12,523 nt of DNA from Thiotrichales bacterium (GCA_002698045.1 NZUR01000005.1:1-12523); one strand, 5' to 3'; shown: positions 1 to 8,588, numbered from the stretch's first letter. A program made the numbers and translations. The notes: a model not told the origin generated them from the letters alone.

Positions 1-151
1 GTTTATAGATACGTTTACCTCCATTAGTAACACTCGACAAGGCCTCCTTCTTATTAATAATCAACTGCCAGCTATTTTCATCTGATTTAACGTTAAATGC
101 TTCACCAATTACTGCCAAAGCAAGAATTGCTAGTAGTAAATATTTAATCAT
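1..151 (-). CDS. N-terminus of a small, probably exported protein (partial)
   Basis: Fifty codons are readable on the minus strand from an ATG at 149-151 before the window ends, so the C-terminus is missing. The protein begins MIKYLLLAILALAVIGEA, a short basic start followed by a hydrophobic stretch that looks like a Sec signal peptide, with a plausible cleavage after the GEA at residues 16-18. The visible mature part (FNVKSDENSWQLIINKKEAL and onward) has no motif I recognise. The gene lies 53 bases downstream of prlC on the same strand and may be the last member of that transcript. An in-frame TTG seven codons upstream would add MKKWQKS and a more basic N-terminus; neither start has a strong ribosome binding site. 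Family and function are unknown. Confidence 0.55.
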   Translation of the reverse strand, partial: MIKYLLLAILALAVIGEAFNVKSDENSWQLIINKKEALSSVTNGGKRIYK

Positions 152-204
152 TGACTTCTGCCATTTTTTCAATATGAAACTTATTTTACCCAGTTTATAA
201 AAAC

Positions 205-2130
205 TTATATTGTAATTCCAGATGCTTTTAAAAGACCTTCTATTTTTGGTCTTCCGCCCCTGAACTTAACATACTGTTGCATAAAGTCAAGGCTTCCCCC
301 AACTTCAAGAATACACTCTCTAAAGTCATTTGCAGCCTTAGAGTCGATACCTCCACTAGACTTTACATACTCATAAGCATCAGCTGCTAAGACTTCAGCC
401 CATTTATAACTAAAGTATCCAGCAGCATAACCACCACTAAAAATATGGGAAAAAGAGTTAAGAAAACGATTCTCATCGATAATAGGCATTAATGAAGTTT
501 TAAGCCTAACTGTATCAAGAATTTTATAAGTATCCTGGTCTGAAATATGGGTTCTTATATCCCATAATGAAAATTCACATTGACGTAACATTTGCAAGCC
601 AGATTGGAAATTTTTAGAAGCAATCACTTTGTTAAACAGATCATCAGGTAACTTTTTTCCAGTTTCCCAATGACCTGATATCAAATCAATAACATCTCTT
701 TCATAGCAAAAGTTTTCCATATATTGACTAGGAAGCTCAACACCGTCCCAAGGAACACCACTAATTCCAGCGGCGCAAGGGAAAGTAACTTTAGTTAGTA
801 AATGATGAAGTGCATGACCAAATTCATGAAAAAGTGTAACTATCTCATCAAAATCAAATAGTGCAGGCTTTCCGCCTTTAGGAGAATTTAGATTGCAAAC
901 TACAAAAGCAACAGGCAAAGAATCATTATAAAGCCCCTGAAAATCTGACATCCAAGCACCACCACGTTTATTTTCTCTAGCATAAATATCAATATATATA
1001 CGCCCTATTGAACCCCTCTTGTCTTTAATTTCTATAACTCTAACGTCATTGTGATAGCACTCTTGCTCAATCTCATTAAGGGTAACACTATATAGTCGCT
1101 GAATAGTTGAAAATAAACCACTCAGGACGCAACTTTCAGGAAAAAAAGGCTTTAAATCAGATTTCTTAAAATCAAACATTTTTTGCTTCAATTTTTCTGA
1201 GTAAAACATTAAGTCCCATGGCATTAAGGCATGACCTGCAAAAACCTCTAAATCTATTAATTCTTTTTTAGCTTGTGACAGTGAAAGGTCAACTAGATTC
1301 TCTAGAAATCTAATTACCTCTTCAGGAGATTCCACCATTTTTGATTGAACTGAATATTCTGCATAGTTTGATAAACCCAAGAGTTTTGATAACTCCAATC
1401 TCAACTCTAAAATTTCATTCATAATGTTGCGGTTATCAAACTCCTTTGGAGTAATACCAATATCAGAAGCTCTAGAAATATATGCTCGATAAATTTCTTC
1501 CCTTAGCTCCCTGTTTTCTGCATAGGTCATGAGATCAATATAAACTGGTATTTGCAGATTAATAACATACTCATCACCAACCTTTACCTTTGATATCTCA
1601 GCCTCCCCATAACCTTTAAGGTCATCAATAGAGACTGTTTTTTTCCAGGAATTTGTTGCCTGAAGAACGTTTTTTGAAAACTGATTACTTAAAACACTGA
1701 GCTGTTCTTGGATAGCTTTAAATCGATCTGAATGCTCACCCTCAAGCCCAACACCAGAAAGCTCAAAACCTTTAAGAGAATCTTTCACAATATGTTTTTG
1801 TTGCTTATTAAGATTTGATTTTTTTAACCTTTTAAAGGCCTCATATAAAGATTTATTAGCGCCTATCTCACTGTAATAATTAGAAATTATTGGTAATGTT
1901 TTTTCATACTCTTTATTGAATGACTCAGAAAACATAACCGCATTGAGATGTGAATTTACACTCATTTCTCTTCCTATAACGTGCTCAGATTCATCTAGCA
2001 AAGCAACTACACTATCCCAATCATTTCCATTACTTGCAATTAGTGATTTTTTTAAGCCATTCTCTGTCAACTTAGTAATATTATTTACAATATTTTTTGG
2101 ATTAAAATTTGGTGTTTGGTTACTTTTCAT
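205..2130 (-). CDS. prlC: Oligopeptidase A, M3-family zinc metallopeptidase
   Basis: This cytoplasmic zinc endopeptidase degrades short peptides, including cleaved signal peptides, in the thimet oligopeptidase (M3A) family. The zinc motif HEFGH is at residues 435-439, followed by the third ligand Glu465 in VELPSQYMEN, with the conserved GISGVPWD between them. The M3-typical stretch ARENKRGGAWM and the C-terminal GGYAAGYFSYKWAEVLAADA are also present, so all catalytic parts look intact. At 641 residues it is somewhat shorter than the E. coli enzyme (about 680). It aligns from the N-terminus, where the SHLNAVM region corresponds to SHLNSVK in E. coli. There is no signal peptide. It starts 27 bases after the preceding dehydrogenase gene on the same strand, so it could be read through from the bet-type operon, although its housekeeping role has no obvious link to it. 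No good Shine-Dalgarno precedes the ATG. Confidence 0.95.
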   Translation of the reverse strand: MKSNQTPNFNPKNIVNNITKLTENGLKKSLIASNGNDWDSVVALLDESEHVIGREMSVNSHLNAVMFSESFNKEYEKTLPIISNYYSEIGANKSLYEAFKRLKKSNLNKQQKHIVKDSLKGFELSGVGLEGEHSDRFKAIQEQLSVLSNQFSKNVLQATNSWKKTVSIDDLKGYGEAEISKVKVGDEYVINLQIPVYIDLMTYAENRELREEIYRAYISRASDIGITPKEFDNRNIMNEILELRLELSKLLGLSNYAEYSVQSKMVESPEEVIRFLENLVDLSLSQAKKELIDLEVFAGHALMPWDLMFYSEKLKQKMFDFKKSDLKPFFPESCVLSGLFSTIQRLYSVTLNEIEQECYHNDVRVIEIKDKRGSIGRIYIDIYARENKRGGAWMSDFQGLYNDSLPVAFVVCNLNSPKGGKPALFDFDEIVTLFHEFGHALHHLLTKVTFPCAAGISGVPWDGVELPSQYMENFCYERDVIDLISGHWETGKKLPDDLFNKVIASKNFQSGLQMLRQCEFSLWDIRTHISDQDTYKILDTVRLKTSLMPIIDENRFLNSFSHIFSGGYAAGYFSYKWAEVLAADAYEYVKSSGGIDSKAANDFRECILEVGGSLDFMQQYVKFRGGRPKIEGLLKASGITI

Positions 2131-2157
2131 AAAATCAATACTTTAAATTCAAATAAA

Positions 2158-3123
2158 TTAATAATCTTGGCGCCCATTAATAATCACCTCGTAGCCATCT
2201 TCTTCAGGCTCATCGTCAATCATCTCGGCTGGAAATCCATTTCCCAAAACTTCAACATTTGCCATCTCTTCAAGCCTTTTAATGATATTAGGTGAAAGTT
2301 CGCGTGGTCCATATCGCTTTTCACCATCTTTAAAGATATCAACTATAAGTGGTGCAATTTCAAGCTCTAAACCTTTTCGTTCAGCTAACTGATTAAAAAT
2401 TCCGACATCTTTAGAGACTAAATCCATTGTAAAGCTTATATCTCTACTACCATTTAGAATAACCTGAGACTCAGTTTCATGAACAAATGAGTTCCCAGAA
2501 GATGCTTTAATTGCTTCATAGGTAACATTCATATCCATACCAAGAGATTTCATTGTTGTTAGTGCTTCAGCAATTGAAGTTAAATTAACTGTTGCTAAAT
2601 AATTCGTCATTACTTTAAGCGTAGAAGCTGTCCCTAAATCACCAGTATGTAATATACGGCGACCCATAGTTGTTAATATTGGCAAAGCAAGCTCAAATGC
2701 CTCTCGTTTACAACCTGCAAAAATTGAAATATTGCCAGTATCAGCTCTATGACACCCCCCTGAAACAGGACAATCAATTGGCAAAGCACCCACCTTATCT
2801 ACTAAAGCACCAATACGACGAATTTCAGCTTCATCAGTTGTACTCATTTCTAGCCATATTTTTCCTTTACTAAGTCCAGCTAAGATCCCGTCCTTAGATT
2901 CCATTACTTCTGAGCATGCCTTAGGTGATGGCAAACAAGTAATCACTACATCACAATGCTCTGCCATTTCTTTTGGTGAGTTACCACTCTTAGCACCTCG
3001 CTCTACAAATTCATCCACAAATTCTTTATTTAGGTCTCTCACTGTAAGATCAAATCCATTTCTTAATAAGCTACCAGCAAGCTTGCCACCTGCATTTCCT
3101 AAACCAATAAAACCTACTTTCAT
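2158..3123 (-). CDS. Beta-hydroxyacid dehydrogenase (3-hydroxyisobutyrate dehydrogenase / tartronate semialdehyde reductase family)
   Basis: This is an NAD(P)-dependent oxidoreductase of the beta-hydroxyacid dehydrogenase family, 321 residues long. The Rossmann motif GLGNAG is at residues 7-12. Asp30 at the end of the second strand (VRD) favours NAD over NADP. The substrate signature DCPVSGG is at 117-123, and the catalytic pair is Lys170 and Asn174 (KVMTN). The C-terminus carries about 30 extra residues beyond the end of GarR-type enzymes, including the acidic stretch IDDEPEEDGYEV at 302-313. A clear GGAG ribosome binding site (3130-3133) supports the start. It lies 26 bases after the enolase-superfamily gene and probably works in the same pathway, for instance reducing or oxidising a hydroxyacid or semialdehyde derived from its product. 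The substrate cannot be read from the sequence; 3-hydroxyisobutyrate, tartronate semialdehyde and related compounds are all possible. Confidence 0.85.
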   Translation of the reverse strand: MKVGFIGLGNAGGKLAGSLLRNGFDLTVRDLNKEFVDEFVERGAKSGNSPKEMAEHCDVVITCLPSPKACSEVMESKDGILAGLSKGKIWLEMSTTDEAEIRRIGALVDKVGALPIDCPVSGGCHRADTGNISIFAGCKREAFELALPILTTMGRRILHTGDLGTASTLKVMTNYLATVNLTSIAEALTTMKSLGMDMNVTYEAIKASSGNSFVHETESQVILNGSRDISFTMDLVSKDVGIFNQLAERKGLELEIAPLIVDIFKDGEKRYGPRELSPNIIKRLEEMANVEVLGNGFPAEMIDDEPEEDGYEVIINGRQDY

Positions 3124-3149
3124 TGATATCTCCTAATAACTATATAAAT

Positions 3150-4352
3150 TTAATCATCTTCAACATAATAAGGATTTGAATCCATAGAAAGATGAAGCTT
3201 TTTCCCCTTATAGGGTGAATTTGACCTTACAACTTCAAGATTAAGTTCAACCCCTAAACCAGGTTTATCTGAAGGAACAATGTTTCCATTACTCCAATTT
3301 AATGGTTCCATTAAAACCTCCTCATGAAACCCATTCCAAGTCTTGATGCTTTCCATAATTAAGAAATTAGGTGTTGCAGTTGCAAGTTGAATACTTGCTG
3401 CAGCACCTACTGGACCGTTATATAAATGTGGAGCAATCTGGGTATAGAAGACTTCCGCAAGGCTAGCAATTTTTTTTGCTTCTAAAATTCCACCAACTCG
3501 ACCTAAATTCATTTGAATAATAGAAGCAGAGTTATTTTTCAAAATTTCATAAAATTCATACTTTGAAGTTAATCGCTCACCAGTTGCTACAGGAATACTA
3601 GTGTTTTTTGCAACTTCTGCCATTGCACCAGACTGACCCGGAGGTACAGGCTCTTCAAACCACAAAGGGTCAAACTTTTCTAAACGTTTTGCAAGTCGAA
3701 TTGCTGATGCTGGAGTTAGTTGGCCATGAGTGCCTATTAAAATATCACATCTATCTCCAACAGCCTCTCTAACTTCTCTACAGTAATTTTCGCAATGATT
3801 TAAACGACTCAATGATATTTGATGTCCAGAATAGATAGAGTAAGGCCCAGCAGGATCAAACTTAAGCGCAGTGAAGCCTTGCTCCATAAACTTAATAGCA
3901 GACTTTGCGCCAAGCCCTGGATCTTCATAGTTAAGAACGCCATTTTTATCTTCTGGATATAAATAAGTATACGAACGAAGTTTGTCATGAACTTTACCGC
4001 CTATAAGCTCATAAATTGGCTTATTTGCAGCCTTTCCAATAACATCCCAACATGCAATCTCTAAGCCGCTTAATACGCCCATCATCGTCAAATCTGGCCT
4101 CTGGGTAAAGCCACTTGAAAAGCATTCCCTATAAAAGCGCTCTATATGGTGAGGGTCATGTCCTTTTAAATAGCGTTCAAATACATCTTCTATTGCTTTA
4201 ACAACAACCTCTGGATGAAAAGATGCTGAATAGACTTCTCCAATACCTGTGATTCCGCATCTAGTTTCGATAGATAGAAAAATCCAATACATACCTCCGA
4301 TATGTGGTTTAGGAGTAGCAACTATATAGGTATTTAATTTAACTACTTCCAT
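3150..4352 (-). CDS. Mandelate racemase / muconate lactonizing enzyme family protein, galactonate dehydratase-like, with unusual metal site
   Basis: This 400-residue enolase-superfamily enzyme has an N-terminal capping domain (about 1-125) and a TIM-barrel domain (about 126-375). The barrel contains WFEEPVPP (231-238), ATGERL (256-261), GRVGGILEAKK (284-294) and IAPHLYNGP (306-314). E. coli D-galactonate dehydratase DgoD is recalled to use Asp183, His185, Glu209, Glu235 and His285. The corresponding spacing here gives Gly207, His209, Glu233, Glu259 and His309, so both catalytic histidines and two metal-binding glutamates are kept but the first Asp ligand is Gly. An acid-sugar dehydratase or a relative is the likely role, but the substrate is unknown. 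The neighbouring beta-hydroxyacid dehydrogenase probably shares the pathway. The gene follows betA after an 88-base gap. No clear Shine-Dalgarno precedes the ATG. Confidence 0.85.
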   Translation of the reverse strand: MEVVKLNTYIVATPKPHIGGMYWIFLSIETRCGITGIGEVYSASFHPEVVVKAIEDVFERYLKGHDPHHIERFYRECFSSGFTQRPDLTMMGVLSGLEIACWDVIGKAANKPIYELIGGKVHDKLRSYTYLYPEDKNGVLNYEDPGLGAKSAIKFMEQGFTALKFDPAGPYSIYSGHQISLSRLNHCENYCREVREAVGDRCDILIGTHGQLTPASAIRLAKRLEKFDPLWFEEPVPPGQSGAMAEVAKNTSIPVATGERLTSKYEFYEILKNNSASIIQMNLGRVGGILEAKKIASLAEVFYTQIAPHLYNGPVGAAASIQLATATPNFLIMESIKTWNGFHEEVLMEPLNWSNGNIVPSDKPGLGVELNLEVVRSNSPYKGKKLHLSMDSNPYYVEDD

Positions 4353-4440
4353 GACAGTAAAATAAAATTTAAAGATGTTGGTGTTATTTTTATACTTTTA
4401 TAGTCTAGGATGCAAATATTCATTTCATTAATTAATAACT
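4353..4440 (-). promoter_or_regulatory. Possible internal promoter between betA and the dehydratase-like gene
   Basis: This 88-base gap is the longest within the minus-strand gene series downstream of betB. On the minus strand it holds TTGCAT (plus-strand 4410-4415) and TATAAA (4389-4394) separated by 15 bases, a possible sigma-70 pair with a short spacer. It would let the last genes be expressed without betBA. The region is very AT-rich, so such matches arise easily by chance. Confidence 0.25.
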
Positions 4441-6129
4441 CTAGATAGATCTTTTAGGTCTATCTTTACGCTGAGAATTTTGCCAATTTGGGTCAATCCA
4501 TACATCGGCATTACTTGCCTGAAGAGGTTTATTTCCTAATATAGAGTCAGCCATTTTTTCAGCCAACATTATAGTAGGAGCGTTAAGGTTTCCGTTAGGT
4601 ATGCTTGGAAATACAGATGAATCAATTACCCTTAATTTTTCAATACCATTTACTTGACCTTTATTATTTACAACAGTCAAAGGATCATCTATATCACCCA
4701 TTTTGCAAGAACATGATGCGTGATAGGCGCTTTCAACATTAGCCCTAACCCATTCATCTATCTCATCATCACTACTAACCTCTATACCCGGGCTCGCTTC
4801 ACCTGCATTATATTCATCAAAAGATGGTTGGCTTAATATCTCTCTTGTTAGCCTAATACAATCGCGCCAGTCTTGTCTATCTTGCTCACTCTCTAAATAA
4901 TTAAACAAGATTGTTGGCTTGGCTTGTGGATCTGAACTGTTTATTTTAATACTGCCACGACTAGTTGTTTTATTCACCCCAGCATGGACTTGATAACCAT
5001 GACCATTCATTGCTGCGTTGCCGTCGTAACGCATTGCTGCTGGCAGGAAATGGTACTGAATATTAGGCCATTCAATGCCCGCTCGTGAGCGTATAAAGCC
5101 ACAAGATTCAAAGTGGTTAGTGGAGCCTAATCCAGTATTAAATAGTATCCAGCGGACACCAATAAGACCCTTACTAAATAAATTTAACTTACTATTAAGT
5201 GTGATTGGTTTTTTGCAACGGTATTGAAAATAAACTTCAAGATGATCTTGAAGATTTTCTCCAACTCCTAGTAATTCATGATGTAATTCAACGCCAGCTT
5301 TCTCAAGAACATCTCTTGGACCTATTCCTGATAATTGAAGGAGCTGAGGTGAGCCAATAGAACCAGCACAAAGTATTACCTCTTTATTAGCATTAACTGT
5401 TTCACTTTTTCCTTTTAGTTTGTATTCAACTCCTGTTGCAATTTTATTTTTGAGCAATACTCGCTGCACAAATACTCCAGTTAATATTGTAAGGTTTGGT
5501 CTATTTTTTGCTGGTTTAATATAGGCATTTGAGGTAGAAGAACGTATACCTTTACCGACAGTCATATGCATAGGCCCAAAGCCTTCTTGTTGTTCAGCGT
5601 TATAGTCACTAGTTTTTGGATATCCTGCTTCTTGACCAGCATCAATAAATGCTTCATAAAGAGGGTTTAACTTCATATTATTTCCATTCGAGGTAGCAAT
5701 AGGACCGTCACCTCCTCGATAATCGTCTTCTCCCTTATGCCAAGTCTCAGAGCGCTTAAAGTAAGGCAGGCAGTCTTTATATGACCAGCCCTTTACTCCT
5801 TGCTCTTCCCACTGATCAAAATCTCGGGCATGTCCCCGAACATAAACCATTCCATTAATTGAAGAGGAGCCGCCCATTACTTTTCCTCTTGGGCAATGCA
5901 TCCTTCGGTTATCAAGGAAAGGTTCTGGCTCAGTATGAAATTGCCACGCATACTTTTCAGTATTCATTGGATAAGATAAAGCAGTAGGCATCTGAATCAT
6001 TATATTTTTATCACTACCACCTGTTTCTAATAGTAATACCTCATTGCTTCCAGATTCTGTTAAGCGATTAGCTAAAACGCATCCTGCGGATCCTGCACCA
6101 ACAATAATATAATCAAATTGTTTACTCAT
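4441..6129 (-). CDS. betA: Choline dehydrogenase, FAD-dependent GMC oxidoreductase
   Basis: BetA oxidises choline to betaine aldehyde, and often onward to glycine betaine, usually in association with the membrane and the respiratory chain. The FAD-binding GAGSAG is at residues 11-16. The first GMC signature region is [14 protein letters not shown], near residue 86. The second is [16 protein letters not shown], near residue 256. The catalytic His470 lies in [10 protein letters not shown], and the C-terminal [10 protein letters not shown] carries the expected Asn516. The 562-residue length and collinear similarity to E. coli BetA (for example [10 protein letters not shown] and [11 protein letters not shown]) support the choline assignment over other GMC substrates. 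I chose the ATG at 6127-6129, one base after the betB stop, because the protein then begins [11 protein letters not shown] as in the family. An upstream TTG at 6147 would add six residues and overlap betB. Translation is probably coupled to betB. Confidence 0.93.
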   Translation of the reverse strand: MSKQFDYIIVGAGSAGCVLANRLTESGSNEVLLLETGGSDKNIMIQMPTALSYPMNTEKYAWQFHTEPEPFLDNRRMHCPRGKVMGGSSSINGMVYVRGHARDFDQWEEQGVKGWSYKDCLPYFKRSETWHKGEDDYRGGDGPIATSNGNNMKLNPLYEAFIDAGQEAGYPKTSDYNAEQQEGFGPMHMTVGKGIRSSTSNAYIKPAKNRPNLTILTGVFVQRVLLKNKIATGVEYKLKGKSETVNANKEVILCAGSIGSPQLLQLSGIGPRDVLEKAGVELHHELLGVGENLQDHLEVYFQYRCKKPITLNSKLNLFSKGLIGVRWILFNTGLGSTNHFESCGFIRSRAGIEWPNIQYHFLPAAMRYDGNAAMNGHGYQVHAGVNKTTSRGSIKINSSDPQAKPTILFNYLESEQDRQDWRDCIRLTREILSQPSFDEYNAGEASPGIEVSSDDEIDEWVRANVESAYHASCSCKMGDIDDPLTVVNNKGQVNGIEKLRVIDSSVFPSIPNGNLNAPTIMLAEKMADSILGNKPLQASNADVWIDPNWQNSQRKDRPKRSI

Positions 6130-6130
6130 A

Positions 6131-7585
6131 TTAATAAGGACTTTCAATATTGTCTAATCGAACAAAAACACTTTTAATTTGGGTATAACTCTTTAAAGTC
6201 TCAGGGCCATTTTCCCGCCCTATTCCTGACTCTTTATAACCCCCAACAGGCATTTCAGCGGGGGAGTCTCCCCAGCTATTAATCCAACAGATTCCAGCCT
6301 CTAATTGGTTAATAACTCGATGAGCACGATTAATATCTTTCGTGAATATTCCTGCAGCCAATCCAAACTTAGTATTATTTGCTCTTTTGATCACTTCAGC
6401 CTCATTATCAAATCTCAAAACTGACATTACCGGACCAAAAATTTCATCAATAACATGGTCTGAGTCATCTTTACAATCAGCAAATATTGTTGGTTCAACA
6501 AAAAAGCCATTAGCAGTTTCTTTTGATTTATAACGATTACCACCTATTACTAATCTTGCTCCTGATGCCTTTGCTTTATCTATATATCCCATCACTTTAT
6601 TAAGATGCTTCGAACTAATTAATGCCCCCATCTGTGTATCTGGATTCATAGGGTCACCAAGTTTTATTTTTTTACTACGTAAAGAGGCTTTTTCTAAAAA
6701 CTGATCATAAACTTTGGAGTGAACATAGACACGTGTACCGTTTGTGCAGATTTCTCCCTGTGTATAAAAATTAGCCAATAATGCTCCTGATACTGCATTA
6801 TCTATATCAGCATCGTCAAAAATGATTAATGGTGATTTACCTCCCAACTCTAGAGTTACTTCTTTGAGCGTTCCTGAAGCATCTGTCATAACTTTTTTTC
6901 CGGTTCCACTTTCACCAGTAAAAGAAACTTTGGCAATTCTTGGGTGCCTTGTTAAATATTGTCCAACACGATAATCTCCTTGCACTACATTAAAGACACC
7001 GGGCGGCATTCCTGCCTCTGTATATATCTCAGCAAGCTTCATCACACTTAGTGGAGTTTCTTCGGATGGCTTAAAAACCATAGAATTGCCAGCTGCTAAG
7101 CAAGCTGCAGACTTCCAACAAGCAATTTGTATAGGATAGTTCCAAGCACCAATACCTACACAAACACCTAGAGGTTCTCTTTTTGACATATAAAAAGTAT
7201 TAGAGTCTAAATCTTGCTGAGTCCCCTGCAAAGCAGGAGCAAGTCCAGCATAATATTCTATTACATCAGCACCAGAATGGATATCCACACAGTTAGCTTC
7301 TTGCAAAGGCTTTCCAGAGTCCATAACCTCCAAAGATGCAAGCTCATCATTCCTTTCACGAAGTAAAGCAACAGCTTTTAATAGAATACGACCTCTCTCA
7401 ACAGCTAACATTGAGCTCCAAACAGCAAAACCTTTCTCTGCAGATTTAATAGCTCTCTCAACATCATCTTCACTTGCCTGATCTACGCTTGCAATAACTT
7501 TCCCATTTGCAGGATTTTTGGTTTCAAAAGATTCGCCAGAATTGGATTCAAAATAGGCGCCATGAATATATAAATGTTCTTTCAT
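6131..7585 (-). CDS. betB: Betaine-aldehyde dehydrogenase
   Basis: BetB oxidises betaine aldehyde to glycine betaine with NAD(P)+ in the cytoplasm, the second step of choline oxidation. The 484-residue protein is a full-length aldehyde dehydrogenase. It has WNYP with Asn149, FKPSE with Lys172, the general base Glu246 in LELGGKSP and the nucleophile Cys280 in [10 protein letters not shown]. The ICTNGTRV context and the end [19 protein letters not shown] match BetB-type enzymes closely. It is the first gene of the minus-strand catabolic series, one base ahead of betA. A weak GAAAG precedes the ATG. Another aldehyde substrate is possible, but the betA neighbour makes choline the natural reading. 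Confidence 0.93.
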   Translation of the reverse strand: MKEHLYIHGAYFESNSGESFETKNPANGKVIASVDQASEDDVERAIKSAEKGFAVWSSMLAVERGRILLKAVALLRERNDELASLEVMDSGKPLQEANCVDIHSGADVIEYYAGLAPALQGTQQDLDSNTFYMSKREPLGVCVGIGAWNYPIQIACWKSAACLAAGNSMVFKPSEETPLSVMKLAEIYTEAGMPPGVFNVVQGDYRVGQYLTRHPRIAKVSFTGESGTGKKVMTDASGTLKEVTLELGGKSPLIIFDDADIDNAVSGALLANFYTQGEICTNGTRVYVHSKVYDQFLEKASLRSKKIKLGDPMNPDTQMGALISSKHLNKVMGYIDKAKASGARLVIGGNRYKSKETANGFFVEPTIFADCKDDSDHVIDEIFGPVMSVLRFDNEAEVIKRANNTKFGLAAGIFTKDINRAHRVINQLEAGICWINSWGDSPAEMPVGGYKESGIGRENGPETLKSYTQIKSVFVRLDNIESPY

Positions 7586-7814
7586 AAGCTTTCAATAAAA
7601 AACAGATAAAACACTAGGGTGGTTTAAATCTAAAAAACTAATGATACATACTAAGTGAGCATTAAAAGTAATATTATTGTTGAATATGGAGACTATATTT
7701 AACGAAAAAAATAGATCAAATTATTTGTAAATAACTTAAATTAAATGAGAAAATAATCAAGTTTAAATTCTATTTAAATCTAAACATATAGCTTAGTCCC
7801 TTAAGCTAAAAATA
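7586..7814 (-). promoter_or_regulatory. betB upstream region with repeated TTTAAATCTAAA elements
   Basis: This 229-base gap between iclR and betB should carry the bet promoter. The 12-mer TTTAAATCTAAA occurs twice (7623-7634 and 7773-7784). The second copy lies in an imperfect inverted repeat, GTTTAAATT (7761-7769) and AATCTAAAC (7777-7785), whose arms match at eight of nine positions. A -10-like TATCAT reads on the minus strand at 7641-7646, without a convincing -35. These could be regulator sites, but low-complexity AT sequence is an alternative. No small gene is evident here. Confidence 0.35.
7789..7808 (-). terminator. Stem-loop just after iclR, weak terminator candidate
   Basis: TAGCTTA (7789-7795) and TAAGCTA (7802-7808) form a perfect seven-base-pair stem with a six-base loop. 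It begins seven bases after the iclR stop on the minus strand. Downstream bases on that strand are AT-rich (TATGTTTAGATTT) but lack a clean T-run, so termination would be weak. It could partly separate iclR transcription from the bet operon. Confidence 0.4.
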
Positions 7815-8504
7815 TTAAGGCATAACAATGTTTTTAAGCTGATCTATAAGTAAGTTTAAGAGAGTAATTTTTTGCTTATCATCAAACCGACTTATAGGCC
7901 CTGAAACGACAATAGCTCCTACAAATTTATCACTATTTGAGACAACTGGAACAGCAAGTGCAAAAAGCGCTGCATTATGTTCATTTATTGAGAGGTAGTA
8001 GCCCTTATCTCTGATATCTTTATAAAAGCCTTGTTTATCATTTTTACGCTTACCATAGGCCAAGATAATTCGACCTGAAGCCCCTTGATTAAGCTCTAAG
8101 CGAGAACCTTGTTCAATGTTGTGTCTTATTTCGTCTCTCGAGTGAGCTCTATAGAGGCAAATACGTTTATCTTCTTCTTCAACAAAGAAGGATGCTGTCT
8201 CGCCAGACATATCTCTTATTCTATCTACTATAGGACGAATCTGTTCTAAATGGTTACTTTGGGTGTAAATAGCGCTTAAATACAGTGCCTGGGTTCCAAC
8301 AACATATTCCTTATTCTTAAGTCGAGAGACATAGCCATACTCTTCTAGAGTTTGTAAAATTCGATAGGTTGTTGATAAATTAAAGTTAAGCTGCTCACAG
8401 ATCTCTTTTATTGAGAATTGAGCCTTATCCAATGAGAATATAGATAAGATCTGTAAGCACTTTTGAATGGCGTTATAACTTTTATCGATGGATCTTGGTT
8501 TCAT
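7815..8504 (-). CDS. IclR-family transcriptional regulator
   Basis: This 229-residue regulator has an N-terminal winged helix-turn-helix (about residues 8-70) with the recognition segment FNLSTTYRILQTLEEYGYV at 41-59. An IclR effector-binding domain follows (about 80-228), including RHNIEQGSRLELNQGASGRIILA and the later ALFALAVPVV. Such proteins bind palindromic operators as dimers or tetramers and respond to small carboxylic acids or aromatic compounds. It is divergent from aceA and upstream of betB on the same strand, so it could control the glyoxylate bypass, as E. coli IclR does for aceBAK, or the bet genes, or both. It is shorter than E. coli IclR (about 274 residues), and orthology cannot be claimed. 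An in-frame ATG at 8502-8504 is the natural start, but it has no clear Shine-Dalgarno. Confidence 0.9.
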   Translation of the reverse strand: MKPRSIDKSYNAIQKCLQILSIFSLDKAQFSIKEICEQLNFNLSTTYRILQTLEEYGYVSRLKNKEYVVGTQALYLSAIYTQSNHLEQIRPIVDRIRDMSGETASFFVEEEDKRICLYRAHSRDEIRHNIEQGSRLELNQGASGRIILAYGKRKNDKQGFYKDIRDKGYYLSINEHNAALFALAVPVVSNSDKFVGAIVVSGPISRFDDKQKITLLNLLIDQLKNIVMP

Positions 8505-8520
8505 TTTATTTCATATTATG

Positions 8521-8536
8521 AAAAAAAAATATTATA
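8521..8536 (-). promoter_or_regulatory. Probable iclR -10 box followed by a T9 tract
   Basis: On the minus strand a perfect TATAAT (plus-strand 8531-8536) is followed by A and nine Ts (8529-8521). It sits 27 bases before the iclR ATG, so transcription would start near 8524, inside the T-run, and give a leader of about 20 bases. No good -35 is seen at the normal distance (TTTAAG at 17 bases). Confidence 0.45.
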
Positions 8537-8548
8537 TCGTAAAATTAT

Positions 8549-8578
8549 GTGACCTTAAAAAGAATATATTGGTATTAT
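8549..8578 (+). promoter_or_regulatory. Candidate aceA promoter
   Basis: GTGACC (8549-8554) and TATTAT (8573-8578), separated by 18 bases, give a plausible sigma-70 pair for aceA, with four of six and five of six consensus matches. Transcription would begin near 8585, leaving a leader of about 100 bases that contains the inverted and direct repeats described separately. The neighbouring sequence is so AT-rich that other -10 positions are possible. Confidence 0.35.
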
Positions 8579-8588
8579 AAAAATTCCA
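8570..8588. promoter_or_regulatory. Candidate IclR-type operator palindrome
   Basis: TGGTATT (8570-8576) and AATTCCA (8582-8588) are inverted arms matching at six of seven positions around a five-base centre. E. coli IclR recognises the related TGGAAAT/ATTTCCA pair, though with a one-base centre. The site overlaps the candidate aceA -10 box in the iclR-aceA spacer, where a repressor would be effective. Confidence 0.4.

Noticed and set aside
192..205. AGTTT/AAACT hairpin after prlC as a terminator
   Set aside because: The stem is only five AT-rich base pairs, it overlaps the stop codon and no T-run follows.
1916..2146. Plus-strand open frame opposite the prlC start
   Set aside because: It is antisense to conserved PrlC coding sequence and shows no recognisable domain.
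2131..2157. A promoter or terminator between the beta-hydroxyacid dehydrogenase and prlC
   Set aside because: The 27-base gap is simple AT-rich sequence without a stem or a paired promoter motif.
6130..6147. TTG start for betA adding six residues and overlapping betB
   Set aside because: The ATG at 6127-6129 gives the family-typical N-terminus [11 protein letters not shown] directly before the FAD motif; the extension MKVLIN is not expected in BetA.
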